Shown one piece after another: positions 47,173 to 59,316 of a stretch of 64,000 nt of DNA. A program made the position numbers and the translations under genes. Within the stretch, counting starts at the first letter, position 1; every line of letters begins with the position of its first letter. The notes beneath the pieces are model-generated. The model was not told the DNA's origin and searched no databases. It saw only the letters and a program-made list of their open reading frames with translations. The DNA is from Tethya wilhelma (Eukaryota > Porifera > Demospongiae > Tethyida > Tethyidae), in assembly GCA_964030475.1 (NCBI GenBank), contig CAXIPT010000011.1, positions 745,111 to 809,110 of the forward strand. The letters run 5' to 3'.

Positions 47173-50100
47173 AATTGAGTACGCGAGGAAGGAGCCTGGG
47201 AACGAGGCTACGCACAGCNTCTGAATCCAAACCACCAGGCCAACAAACTGAGAAAACAAACTACTGTACCAACCTATAGATTCTACACCTCTATTATTCG
47301 GCACCCTTTACCTATTGTTAAATTTCCCTCTAATAAAAATTATTTTCAGCAAAGGTTGTCACTCGTATAATATTGTTACTATTATGTATGCCAATTGAGG
47401 CAGGTATGCAAAATAATTGCTAAAATTTTGGCATAGCTCGAATTAAGTAAATATTTTGCACCAAATTTTTAAAAGATATACGATAAGTAGCCGACCAAAC
47501 CAACCTGCCATGACTTCTGCCACTCTCTCCTCTTCCTTTCTCTCTGTCGTAATGATAATGGCTCCCTCTTTCTCTTTCTCTCTCCCTCTCCCTCTCTCTC
47601 TGGTGGTGGTGATGATGGTGTGTGCTGCTTCCCTCGCGATGATAGCTCTCCTTGTTGCTCTCCCTGTAATGGCCGCCTCCTCCTCCTCCAGCGCTCGACG
47701 TTTCTCTATCTCTCTCTCGATGGTGGTAGCTATCTCGGTGATGGTGAGAAGAGCTCTCCTTGTAGCTGGAGGAGTGCGAGTGACCGGACGATTTTGAACC
47801 ACTGCTGTACGAGGGTTTGTTCGACGAAGAAGATTGTCCGCTGTTTGATTGGATGGTGGACGATTTTGAGTGAGGCTTTGAGTTTGAGGAGGAAGGGGTT
47901 GAATCAAGTCTTGGTCTGAAGGTTTGGGAAAAGAGACAAGAAATGTTGGTGAGAGATTTTGAACCGGATATAAAGATGTGTTCATTTGGATTTACATATA
48001 AATATCAATGGACTTATTAATTCTCATTAAAAAAAAAGATACTGAATCAAAAGTGAAAATCTCCCTTTTATAACTACAATAGACTAGCTACTGTGAACCT
48101 TTTAAATATTTAACATTATACCATCATTACAATTATTTTACTTTCTATTTTTTTCACCACAAAACTTGTGTTACCATCAGGGGGTGGAATTTGAAACAAT
48201 ACTCCATTAATTTTTACTACAAATCTGATCAACTCCCACTCCCACATGTACCCACACACACAACATATCTGACATTTCATTTCTAAGTGGGTATCAAAAG
48301 ACAATTAACTCATGTACAATCTTCCTAGCAGAGTCAGTCGGAAGCAATGAAGAAATTGGGCAGTTAGCAAGTGTCTCAGATGCCCAGCATGCATACTAAA
48401 AAATAAGTACATGGGATGGTATGTACATACAGCATAATTTCTGTATAGTGGGAAAGTTTTATGGGGGTTAATTTTTGCGTTTTTCACGGATCACGATCCG
48501 TCCACGAAATTTTTTATCATTATATGGTTTTTATCTGTAACATATACATACTGTATGGGCGTCGCACAGCTTATTTGTGAAAGTTAAAACCCAAAAATCT
48601 TTGACGAGAGACATCCACAAAAGTTAGACACCACAAAAGTTTGTCGCTATACGGTATCCCGGGATTTCCCGCCAGAGTGCCAAAAGTAAGCACATCAGAT
48701 TTGATAGCAATGCAAAAACTAGCAGACATAGGTTTCCCGGGATGTCCAAGGACTTTCCCTGGTTGCTGACACGAGTCACCATTGATACATCGCAGTTTGC
48801 TTTGTTTTGTAGTAATAAACTGTTAACTTTGTTATACAGATTGATTTCCATGTCACAAATACACTGATTGAAGGAAACTATCGAGCTTAGCATAGACATC
48901 ACGCTGACAAAGGTTCACGGATCAAAACATCTTTTTTCTAGCTTTGTACCCATGCCTTCCCCATAAAACATGTGAGATATAAAATAAGTGCTGGGAAAGG
49001 CCTGGGAACGAGGCTTTCTTTTTCAACAAATTTCTTCTATGTTAAGCTCAATAGTTTGTTTCAATCAGTGAAACTGCTAACTTTTTCGTGGAGCTTTTGG
49101 GTTTCTCCCATTGAGACTTGTCCAATCTCTTGTTGTAATAGTAGACGCGTCCCGTCGAACTCAGGTGCTCTGTCCAGACGTCCCCATCTGCATCTTCGTG
49201 GCTTCTCTTCCGCTTGTCACATGACTTTATGCCCGGGTCATGTGAGTTGGTCACATTGACGTGGTTGAAGACATGGTTCGAGGCTGCGGGTACAGAATAG
49301 GGAGTGAGAGATGGATGTTAGAACATCAAGCCACCGTGAAGTGCCACATGTGCACAAATCAATGCATAGAGAGAGAGACAAGGAAGGAACGAGAGTGGAG
49401 TGCCTTTGCTGAGTCAACACGTACTGTAGACACACGTGACTAAACCCCTATGCTATGCATCGTAGTCATGTGACTGGAATGCAATTAATGGCCTTGCCGG
49501 CTCAGCAAGGCACTCCACTCTTGTACTTCCTCTAACAAAGAATAGCTTTGCAGCTAAAATTGACTAATATTGCACATGACTACATGAAAATTAACATTAA
49601 AAAAAAAACTATGTCCATGCGACATTTGATATAATTACAGGAAGACCTAGTCTTGATTCTGAAACTTAATTTGTAAAGTATACACAGAAAACCTCCGAGC
49701 AAAAGAGACTTTATGAATTCACTTTGCTTTGGGTTGTGCTCATTGCAGAGGTTCTGTTAGTACTGACACTACAAAACACCAAAACCTCCCAGGAATTCGT
49801 GAAGGAAATGCTACATTCAGTGTGCCTATCTCTTAGGCAACCCATCACTAATAGAGGCTTTGTTAGCCTCATTCTCAGACTCTCTCAGCATTGATTTGAG
49901 ATACCAGCTAGCCTTCTCTCTCTTTCTTTTTTTGAGCGCATGTGTGCATAACATCCACAGGGAGAAAGTTTGGAAACTAAAGTCCATCTGATTTGAGAAC
50001 GCCGCCAGAAATTAAATAATGAGATTCATGCGATACTTTTCCTATGGGACAAAATAGCTACAACTTTTGACTGGTAAGGCATAGGAAGCTGGAAAAGCAA

Positions 50101-50685
50101 TCAAAAGAATGGGGAGAACGAGCGCTTTCCAATGGTGCTTGAAATTTTGAAATCGGATTTAGAAAGTTATTAGAGACTGCCTTCAACCTAGTGTCACAAT
50201 CTCGTAGAGGACCCATCACTAATGGAGGTTTTTCTACAAATGTAGACATAAATACAATCATAAATTTATATACATTGGCTAGAGGCTGCCTTCAACTCAA
50301 TGTTGCAATCTCTTAGAGGACTCATCATTCTTACTATAAATAGAGGTTTAACTATAAAACTATCGACATAAATACACCATACAATCATAAATTTATATAC
50401 ATTGGTTAGAAGCTGCCTTCAACTCAGCTCTCGGATGGTTTCTAGCGTTGGAGAGGACATGGCGTTCGCTTCGGGTGCTGGAAATGGCGGGATCTTCAGA
50501 CGAATTCCTAATGTACTTTTGCTCTTTCATTCTCTGTGGGTGGGTGCATGTGTGTGTGTGGACGCTAAAGTGATCACATGACTGTCACGTGACTAGCACA
50601 TGTACGAAGATGTTCAAAACTTACAGCATGCGAGGATCGTCGTGATTCAGTAGTGGACACACCCCCCTCCTCTAGTGCTATGTCA
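43689..50685 (-). CDS. WAC: WAC-like WW-domain adaptor with C-terminal coiled coil, 5' incomplete
   Basis: Exons (minus, 5' to 3'): 50625-50685, about 50440-50533 (donor unresolved), 49082-49283, 47505-47915, 46955-47112, 46356-46642, 45726-45927, 45176-45231, 44164-44604, 43689-43820. From 49283 onward every phase matches. The WW domain reads [20 protein letters not shown] then SQWEKPK, very close to human WAC (DDWSEHISSSGKKYYYN, SQWEKPK). It is followed by a Ser/His/Arg-rich segment with RE repeats, Ser/Arg blocks, long Pro/Thr-rich linkers, and a C-terminal helix ([27 protein letters not shown]) in the position of the WAC coiled coil. WAC links RNF20/40 to RNA polymerase II for H2B ubiquitination; that is family knowledge. 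The WW exon uses a GTTAGC donor. The start codon lies upstream and was not resolved. Confidence 0.8.
44664..44910. repeat. Foldback MITE (GGAACTGTGTCAC family), copy 2
   Basis: TIRs of about 36 bp: TTAAAGGAACTGTGTCACTA at the left, and AGAGTGACCTGGTTCCTTTA at the right. The interior has TTTTGTGACGTTTTGTGATG mirrored by AAAATGTCATAAAACGTCAT. Confidence 0.85.
45468..45694. repeat. Dispersed ~220-bp TIR element, copy 2
   Basis: Ends CTAAAGTCCATCTGGTTTGA and AAACCAGATGGACT form the terminal inverted repeats; the body is shared with 20625-20796 and 49975-50171. Confidence 0.85.
45945..46030. repeat. GTGAGGGTGT minisatellite before a WAC acceptor
   Basis: GTGTGAGGATGTGAGG-type units on the + strand. 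On the sense strand they are CACCCTCA units running into the CACAAG acceptor at 45928. Confidence 0.75.
46040..46256. repeat. MITE with CTACGGTA terminus (copy E)
   Basis: Left CTGTAGATTGGGAAATTTTC, right GAAAATTTCCCAATCTACGG; about 20 bp of inverted repeat with AT-rich interior. Confidence 0.85.
48440..48657. repeat. MITE with CTATACGGTA terminus (copy D)
   Basis: Left TCTGTATAGTGGGAAAGTTT, right AAAGTTTGTCGCTATACGGT; the interior contains GGATCACGATCC and AACCCAAAAATC blocks. Same family as copy B. Confidence 0.8.
49975..50171. repeat. Dispersed ~220-bp TIR element, copy 3
   Basis: Starts ACTAAAGTCCATCTGATTTG; shares the ACTGGTAAGGCATAGGAAGC and GGGGAGAACGAGCGCTTTCC blocks with copy 2. 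The right terminus is missing. A partial tandem (CTGCCTTCAACxxAxTGT) follows to 50430. Confidence 0.8.
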
Positions 50686-51608
50686 CTATAGAAACAGAAT
50701 GACACAAAGGTCAAAGTTCAATCTAAAAATTGACTCTAGGAGAAAATGCTAGTATGTCAATCAAATAATGAGAGTTGAGGACTTATAGCAGTGCAGGCAA
50801 TGTTAAACTAGAATGCAGAGCTGCAGCTAAACACAAATTCAGAAAATTTGACTGCTGAATATGAAAAACAGCTATACACGTCGAAAAACGTCCAGAACAT
50901 ATTACTTGACATTAACTCATGCTCAACTATCATACACACGCTCTTATGCTTCATGGTTCAACATATCACTGTACCAGAAGGTTTATAACTCTTTATCCTT
51001 CAAAAATCATACCCACATCCAACTGCTTACACAAATATCTCATATACTTTCCAAATTTTCTATTCATTGCTTTTGTTTCTCAAACTACCTTTTTCTTTGG
51101 CTCATTCCACGACAGCTGACGGCAACCAAACCCAGCATGAGGAGGGCAGAGGGCGAGTAGAACAAACAGAGAGGGGGCGATACTATAGAACTCTCCCAAG
51201 TACAACCCCACCCTAAATAATGCCCAACTTTTCTTTTCTCTTAAAACCTTTCAAACGCTTATAAATATTCGAGCAGGCGACCGAGATACTAGCCGGATCA
51301 CGAAGGTGGCGAGTGGAGTGGAAGAAAGCCGCCAGGAATGTTTTTCATCGCTCTCCAGGCATCTAGCACTTTTTTCCAAAGAGACCACGACCATGAGCAC
51401 GTGAGCAGTGTGCTGATCATCGCATGAGGGCGCAAATAACGGATTCCCCGCCCATTTCAATGATATGGTCTTTTAACTAGATTTAAGCGCTCTCAAAATG
51501 AAACTAGAATTTGGTAATGGTCGTCGTAATTATTGGCCGCTTGTAATCTAATAAAAAGAAATTGGATAAGTAGTAAAGTAATTTTGAAACAATTGCTCAA
51601 TCTGAAAC
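50686..51608. promoter_or_regulatory. Divergent 5' region between WAC and the BTB-TLDc gene
   Basis: About 0.9 kb between the first recognised WAC exon (minus) and the BTB ATG (+). The unresolved WAC first exon should lie here. One minus-strand open frame (51251-51460) is a candidate but shows no WAC similarity. No TATA box recognised. Confidence 0.4.
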
Positions 51609-52834
51609 ATGTCCAAGAAGCATCTCAGCAAGAGCCCTTCTCCTTCCTCGCCGAAGACCAATGGAGGCAAATTCGAACCGCACCAAGACTCGAAACTTAA
51701 AGAATCGCTCGTGAGCGACTTAGAGTGTCTGTTATTGGACGAAACGACGCTCGATTTAGAGTTTGCAGTCGGTCAACACAGAGTGAAAGCGCACAGACTC
51801 ATCGTGACGGCAAGATGCGACAAGTTCAGGAGCAAGAAAAAAGCATGGTTGCAAAACTCGGGAGAGCATCGCATAACGACTGTGCATCTCAGTAAATTGT
51901 GTACAGCTACAAATGTACAAGCAGTTGTGAAGTATCTCTACACTGGAAAGGTATCACTTCACCATGCACACCAAATTGGTTACTCAATGCCTGTTCAATG
52001 GCTTGTTGCATGCACCTGATATTCATTGAGAGCTGTAGACTCAACAATAAAAATATACTGCTAATAGACAGCATTTAGAAAATGTCTTTAAATCTTGGGT
52101 GAAGATCTTTTGATCCTTTTAAGATCAAAGTCACTGGTATGCAACAGTGAATATTTTTGCTCTGAAACGTATTAATGATAGAAAAAGTAGAATGATAACA
52201 GTAGTTAGCTGCACATGTTTCAATGCATTCTAAAGAACACACTCTTCCTTCCTGACTATGTAGCTCTAACTGCAGTAGCAAATGTTACTGCATTGTCACT
52301 GGCACATGTATGACATTGTTATGGACAAATTGGCATTAGCCTTTCACACTTTGGGCAAGACAGACAAATGTTGGATGCCAAATGCTTCAAAAAAGTCTAC
52401 TTCATGTGTGTGTGTGTGTGTGTCTGTGTATGTACATTGCACAATGGAGTGTGAATGTAGGCAGGGTGGAGGGATAACAATGGCCACTTTCTCTCCCACA
52501 CTCACACGCTCACTCACAGACACACACACAGAGAGAGAGCGTGTGTTTTTCTCGAGTGTAAATTTTAAGTACAAGATGTAATCCTTGTAGTGTGGAGGAT
52601 ACACCCTCTGTATAAACTGGTTGACAGGGGGCAAACTGCCAACCAACGGCGCCTTGCGTAGTAATTGCATTCCAGGCCCAATTAGCGATCAAAGCAATTT
52701 TGAACACAGGGAATGTTAAGATATTAGACAATATGTACCATATCGTGTATGTGTGCGTGTATATTTGTGTAAATTACATATGTATGTAATACAAATTTGA
52801 GGCTTACACACTCACTCACTCACTCACTCACACA

Positions 52835-52897
<63 letters not shown>

Positions 52898-53300
52898 ACA
52901 CACACACACACACATACACACACACACAATGCTACTTGTTGCCACACACAGATACAGAAACAGTCTGTTAAATTTGTACATCTATTTTGATTGTTGACCG
53001 ACCTTGTTGCTTAACAACTTAACAATTTTGTTTTACCTACCCTACATTTATAGTAATTACTATATAATAATATACTGAGGGACCATTACTATACCATACA
53101 AAATAATAGTATTCTGGCCATAGTATATATGGCCATACTGATGGACAATTGGTGTGTAGTTATATGGAAGGTACAGGCCATATATTATGGATCGCAATGT
53201 AATAGTTGTGATTAGGGGAGGTCCTGGGTACGAGGCTAGGCTGGATGTCTGATTGGAATATAGATTCAATAGCACACACTCACACACACACACTGACTGA

Positions 53301-53369
<69 letters not shown>

Positions 53370-54007
53370 ACAGATTGATCTTCACTCAGTCGAGCCTTTC
53401 CAAATCCTTCATCTCTGCTGTGAACTAGGCCTACCAGCTCTTCAAACACACACTCTCAACCACATCTCCACAACCCTCACTCCTAGCACCGTCTGTCACG
53501 TGATGCTCGGAGCAAACACACTCCTCGTGGGAAATAAAGAAGATGGGTTAAAAGTCATCGTAGAGAAAATAGTACAAGAGTGTGTGTGCTATATAGAGAG
53601 TCACACGAGAGCTGTGTTCCAGAGTAAAGGGTTTCTAGAGCTGCCCAAAGAAGTACTGGTGGCCATCATTTCCAATAACAAGGTAGATATAATTGCATGC
53701 TTTTTAGTTAGAGATGGTTTTCCATTCATAATGATAGTTTCCAGTTGAGAAATTTGCTTAAATTACTCACTTTTTTTTTCCAATTCACAATTTCTTGATA
53801 ATGGTCACAAAAAAAAAAATTAATGCCACAATTTTCGCATATAGCTAGTGTATTTAATCTCTGTATTTTGTTTTCATGATGATAATAATTGTATTATAAT
53901 TATTGTTTGGATCTCAAAAATAAATATATGTCTATACCATTTCTACATCTTCGCTTGTTTCTTGCTATTGCTATTGTTTGTTGCAACTATTACTCTTTCT
54001 TGCTCTC

Positions 54008-54076
<69 letters not shown>

Positions 54077-56356
54077 CCAGCTATCGGTCCCGGAGGAGGA
54101 TGTCTGGAGAGCCGTGGTGCAGTGGGGACAGCACAAAGCTCACGTTGTAGAAAACATCAGTATGTGGAGCGAACAAGACCGCTCCAAAGTTCAAACTGCA
54201 CTCGAGGGCGTGATCGAACAGGTCCGAGTGATGGAGATCAACAGCGAGGTGTTTGCCAAAGAAGTCGAACCGACGGGACTTTTGCCGATGGAACTGACAC
54301 TCGCTCGATATCGGGCAGCGGCAGTCCATGGCCGGGGGAGTGGGTCGGATCTGTCTCGGCCTCGTAGCGGGGTGCAGGAGCCGTTTGAAGATTCTGACAT
54401 CCTCGAAGGACGTGTCGATTTGCAGATGTTGATTAATGAGTGGTGAGAATATGTTTGCTTTTGTTGGTTTGTTTGTTTATTTGTTTGTTTTTGTGTGTGT
54501 GTGTGTGTGAATTTTTGTCTAGAGTAGTAGCCACAGCTTGTCCACAGACCATACGCCTATAGTTGTCTAAGAGAGATGAACAAGGAAGAAAATAAAATGG
54601 ATTCCTTATATTCTTTACACACACACACACACCTTTTTCTCAGGTGTGGTTGTCCTGGTCAACAAGAATGGGTCCTACTTTATCGAGCAACAAGAGATGG
54701 CTTCCAAGCTCGCTCCTTTCATTCTTGCTGTGATGAAAAGGGTGCCACTGTGACAGTCATTAGAGTAAGTTTTACACTTACTAAAGTCCACCTGGTTTGA
54801 GAATGCCGGTAGAAAAAATTGAATAACTTTCTTATTTTACAATTTTGGGTTCTTAACAGACTTTCACCAGATACAAACTTTATTTGCTACAACGTTTGAT
54901 GAAGAGAGCCAGAGTACTCTCGAAACGTTGTAGCAAATAAAGTTTGTATCTGGTGAAAGTCTGTTAAGAACCCAAAATTGTAAAATCACTATACGCCAGA
55001 GTTATGCCATTCTCTCAACAACTTTCTGATTATCCAATCAATTTCAAAATTTCAAGCACCATTGGAAAGTGCTTGTTCTCCCCGTTCTTTTGGTTGCTTT
55101 TTCAGCTTCCTACGCCTTACCAGTCAAAGTTAGCTATTTTGCCTCATATGAAAAGTATATTTTGCATGAATCTCAGTATTTCACTTCCAGTGGCATTTTC
55201 AAACCAGATGGATTTTACCATATAGTGGGTATTCTATTTTAACATGATTGGCGATTTTAAAATTGGGCAATTTTTTAAATCTGCCAATTTGCCACAAATT
55301 TACTCACTATACGGTATTGGGAACATTTTTATTGGTGCAAAATTTTGTCGACATCGGTCAAAATGTGGCAGGAAAATTTTGTGTAGTTTTAACACAACAG
55401 TAATATTATTCTTTAGTGATTGTGGGACTTAGCTTGGGAAAAAAATTCCGGAAAATTGCAATTTGAGTTGAATTGTTTGAGGGGTTAGTATAATTGCGCG
55501 TAGCTAATGTATAAGTGTTGTTACATATTTAGCGGTAATGATATACTTGTTGTGTTGGTATTTTGGGCTCAGTGGGAAAGTACACGTATCTCCTTGAGTC
55601 TACGAATAATTTACAATCATATAATGATAATTATTATATAGCTTAATGAATAATGCATGTACGTACGTAGATGAACTGTATTGATTTCAAGGCATATGCC
55701 ATGCATACTTTAACTATTGAGTCATGTATAGCTGACCATTATGATTCTGGAGAGCATGTACTGCTCAAAAGAGAGAAAGAATTTTTCAACTTAGGTTGAT
55801 AATATTCTAGTCCACCAGAGGGTGGTAGAAGGCCATTATGTTGTTGATTGGGATTGGTTTGAGTATGATAAGTGTAAACTGAGTTGTCACACACACACAC
55901 ACAGACTCCCAGTGGGTGTGTATTCGGTGGCTTCACAGACATTAACTGGAGCAGTCGCTTCAAACGTGGAAAGTTTGCCAGCTCTCAAAACAGTTTCATC
56001 TTTTCTCTCATCAACTCATTTGATCTTCCTCCAACAAAACTGCCCATTATGCAACCCGCCTATGCTATCAACAATCATCCTGGGTAATTTTGAAATGTTT
56101 ATGGATAATTAGAACAAGACAACAAGTATCACCAATCCATCTATATGAATATCTTTGTATTATTGGACTAGTTCAGTAACAGTGATTCTATGTGTTGGTT
56201 TATATTTCGATTTTCTGTTTCTTTTTAGGAATGGTCCTATATTTGGATCAGGAGCCGATCTCTGTGTTAGCAATGATTGTCATAGAAACAAAGACTCGTA
56301 TTCTCAACTTGGACACTCGTATGGTGATTCCAATGTACAGACCTATCTACTCAATG

Positions 56357-56398
<42 letters not shown>

Positions 56399-56542
56399 TC
56401 TATTAGCTAGAGAAATAGAATGTTCAGGTGACAAAGATCATTGCCCTTACCTTGAATACTTTCCCTCTCTCTCTCTCTACTTCCAACAGGTGAACAATAT
56501 TTCTCTGTTGAAGAATACGAAGTGTTTGCCATGGCAACATAG
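51609..56542 (+). CDS. BTB-BACK-TLDc domain protein
   Basis: Seven exons in phase: 51609-51950, 53374-53682, 54081-54442, 54644-54764, 55905-56083, 56229-56356, 56490-56542; 497 residues. After a Ser/Lys-rich N terminus comes a BTB/POZ domain, about 35-115 (LDLEFAVGQHRVKAHRLIVTA, VVKYLYTGK). A BACK-like helical region follows, about 116-240 (FQILHLCCELGLPALQTH, LSVPEEDVWRAVVQWGQ). The C terminus is a TLDc domain, about 330-497 (EWVLLYRATRDGFQARSFH, GGFTDINWSS, SFIFSLIN, FSVEEYEVFAM). TLDc domains in OXR1/NCOA7/TLDC2 bind the V-ATPase and protect against oxidative stress; BTB-BACK pairs usually serve Cullin-3 adaptors. A V-ATPase or CUL3 link here is inference. The BTB domain is short: a segment around RFRSKKKAW seems compressed. 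Several splice sites lie in (CA)n, (CT)n or (GT)n tracts. Confidence 0.88.
52018..53373 (+). other. Intron 1 of the BTB-TLDc gene, microsatellite-rich
   Basis: No further exon supported. Contains (CA)n/(CACT)n at 52806-52928, a CT run at 53306-53344 and (CA)n at 53345-53373 that ends in the acceptor, plus an inverted repeat fragment with GGTACGAGGCTAGG (53226). Confidence 0.6.
54781..55216. repeat. Dispersed ~220-bp TIR element, copy 4, interrupted by a hairpin element
   Basis: Left terminus CTAAAGTCCACCTGGTTTGA and right terminus TTCAAACCAGATGGATTTTA are inverted. The body (reverse orientation, 55020-55180) matches copies 1-3. The hairpin at 54834-54986 sits inside it. Confidence 0.85.
54834..54986. 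repeat. Perfect 64-bp inverted repeat with 25-nt loop
   Basis: Arms 54834-54897 and 54923-54986 are exactly complementary (start ATTTTACAATTTTGGGTTCT). The loop is GATGAAGAGAGCC then AGAGTACTCTCG, which itself contains an AGAGTACTCT palindrome. Perfect arms mean a recent insertion or maintenance by gene conversion. Confidence 0.95.
55217..55316. repeat. MITE with CTATACGGTA terminus (copy F, short)
   Basis: Left ACCATATAGTGGGT, right ACTCACTATACGGT, with GGCGATTTTAAAATTGGGC inside. About 100 bp, next to copy 4 of the dispersed element. Confidence 0.75.
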
Positions 56543-56940
56543 TCAGTTTCTTCTCAATCTCTCAACCACTGTTACTATAGTCCTGTTTGTCTTTCACCAA
56601 CTCCAATCGATCCTGCATATTATAGTCTTCAGTCCTGCAATTATGTGTGTAATTATTCCAATCTGTATAATTATTATAGTTCATTGTGAAGTATATACTC
56701 TATATTATATATAGTTTTTATCAAGTTTTAATACACCTATAATAGTTTATATGTATGCTGCAGTGCAAGCAAGCTTGCTGTCATTAATTTTATCCACGCA
56801 GATCTGTAACAATCCAATCTGCCCATTTTTGAAATTTTATCTCATGAACTTTAGTAATTAAAGCAGTCATGTTTTGTTTTAAAAAAAAAACATTAATTTT
56901 CAATTTATTAATTCTTAATATAAATAAAAACATTAACTCT
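56543..56940. other. Convergent 3' region between BTB-TLDc and RWDD2
   Basis: 398 bases between facing stop codons, AT-rich; a poly(A) run at 56880-56890 on the + strand. No coding sequence seen. Confidence 0.6.
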
Positions 56941-57971
56941 TTATGAATGGCCTTCCACTCCAAACAGCTCCTTAAACATGTATTCGAGCCCATGGGCTTT
57001 CAAGTACTCCAAGAACTGGCCCATGTTCTGCCTATGCCCATCAGTATCAAAAACAAGCTCCTGAAATCCACTAATCTTTCTGAGACCACACCCACTTGGA
57101 CTTGACTCCACCTCTCTCCTACGACAGGCAATCGATTTCCAGTTCCAACGTCTCAAGATACCGTAAAACTCCTTCGTAGCATCCACAGTCCCTTCTACGC
57201 ATACGATTCCCGGTTTGCCCGGGAGACAGAAGCCAGATAAATTCAGGTCGTTGGCGTACGACAGTATATTTCTTCTCTTGGTCTTGCTATAGATGTGATG
57301 CATGTAAAGCCACATCCGACAAAAATGAGTTCCTTGGTCGTCTTTTGAGTCCGATTCCAATTCCACTGGGTGGTATGGGTTACTGGGAATGGGAAAATAA
57401 CTACCGGCATTGTCCCGCACCCATTCTGTGAGTGTTAATAAGCACATTTCCCCAGGGGTAATGGAAGAGCGAATAAATTGCTTGAGTTCGTCGTTTAAAC
57501 TGTCCTGAGCAGAACGACCGAGATCATTAGAACTGACGTAAACCTTAGGAGGATCATCAGGGTAACTATGGTGATTAAAGAGGACAATTACATGTGCCCC
57601 TGCAATAATTAATGATAAATTAGTATTGAATAGTTTGTGTAGCATCAAATTTAATACCTTTTTGTAAGTCGTATTGAAATTTCTACGTTATGTTGTACAG
57701 AAGGTGAGGTATTAGTTGCGTCATCTCCATCACCATCTTCATCATCAGATTGGGGGTGGGCATCAATTAGAATGCTTATCTTACAGCTCAACGCAGCCGG
57801 TGGATCTGGCGTTATTTGCTTCACAAAAGCTGATGCTTGGTCGTACGAAAGTTGATCTTCGATCTGAAATTCTCCAGGTCCAGAGTAAACCGACTGCAAT
57901 AGCTCAAATTCGTCTATTTGCTGCTCCAAATTTGTCAGCGCTCGAGCAACCGCCATAATATTCCCGCCCAT
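56941..57971 (-). CDS. RWDD2: RWD domain-containing protein 2-like
   Basis: Two exons, 57658-57971 and 56941-57565, join as SIRLTK|SYPDDPPKVYV (leftover AG + T), giving 312 residues (human RWDD2A/B about 290-320). The N terminus (ALTNLEQQIDEFELLQSVYS, then GEFQIEDQLS) is an RWD domain with the YPxxPP motif typical of the fold. The C-terminal half is the RWDD2-specific domain (MWLYMHHIYSKTKRRNILSY, LSGFCLPGKPGIVCVEG, LRRWNWKSIACRRR, and GVEGHS at the end, human GVEGQ). An in-frame Met six codons in (57954-57956, MAVARAL) is an alternative start. Molecular function is unknown; RWD folds usually mediate protein binding. Confidence 0.9.
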
Positions 57972-58611
57972 TTACGCGCGCGAATTGTTTGTTTTCATCA
58001 CATGACACATTTTGTATCGACCCCGCCTATTTCAAGAAGAGGCGTTGCATTTATGCATCTTCACTGACACGACGACAAGCTCTGTAGGAGTTTCTACCAC
58101 ACCCATTGACACTAAACAAAGTGCTTTTTAATACCAAAGAGCTGAACACGGTGAGTGGCTGACTGCGCCGCCGCTCTGCTTGGCTGCTTGAAACTGCTAA
58201 TCAAAGGACACTTGCTAGATTTCGAATGTCCGCCCCGAGGCTTGGTCTGTCTGTGTAAGTGTACTGTAGACTAGTAGGAGGTGGAATTTATTCATATATA
58301 ACATAACTGTAAAGTGGCTTTGAATTTGTTATTGGTTTCGCGGTGTAAAACCAGCAGTATATTTAATATTGTATATTACAAGGTGCATGCATTAAAACAA
58401 TTTGTATGTTTCAAAACAGAGTCATGTAGCTAAGATATTGAACACCACATCATAAATAAATTTTCTTTACACTCCAGGTATTAAAACCAGTTGCCATGTT
58501 ACCTACAAGACTGTAGACCACTTGAAACAGACCATTCTGGAATTATAAACACACCACTATTTACTCTGAACTTGCCACCACCGCTGCTGTAGATATTAAA
58601 GATATTTCAAC
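57972..58611. promoter_or_regulatory. Divergent promoter region between RWDD2 and the spectrin-repeat gene
   Basis: 640 bases between opposed start codons. An ACACG|GTGAGT donor (58151) and a CTCCAG acceptor (58478) suggest a 5' UTR intron for the + gene, leaving about 180 bases upstream of that donor for both promoters. Confidence 0.5.
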
Positions 58612-59249
58612 ATGGCCGCTAACACAACTTCTCCTTTCTCTCCAACGCTGCAAGAGACGGGGGATCGGGAGGGGGGCAGTGCCGAGCAACCGGACGGGAC
58701 CGGGCACCATACGGGATCCTCCGCCAGTCGTACCAGCAGGTCCAGCGGTGCCGCCGGGCGACCGGGTCCGACACGGGGATCGGCTCCACACGCTCACATC
58801 TCCCCTCATCACTCTTCACACTCCTCACAAGGCTCACACCCTCACCATCAGAGTCCGAGTCGTCATGGCGACGTGCATCCACGACATCATAAACACAAAA
58901 TTGCAAGTCCGACGACCGTTACCAAGGTAGCAAAAAGTGGTGGAGGTCGGATGGAGAGAAGTGGGAATGTGGTATCAACTAGCTGGGACAATTTAGCGTC
59001 GGCCGTCAATGGGAACGAACCAATGGATGAGGAAGGTGGGTGTCATGTGACTACCGTATGGAAGTGGTCTAGGTGTCATGTGACTTCTGTTTAGAAGTAC
59101 TCTAGGTGTCATTTGTAATATTCCAATAATAAAGTTTTTTTTCACTTTGTTCCTAGACTATTTCTCTTTTACTACGTATATTAGGTAATAAAAATAGAGG
59201 AAAATGAAATAATATGTAACCCGTAGGAAAAAATTAATGATGGTGAATA

Positions 59250-59316
<67 letters not shown>

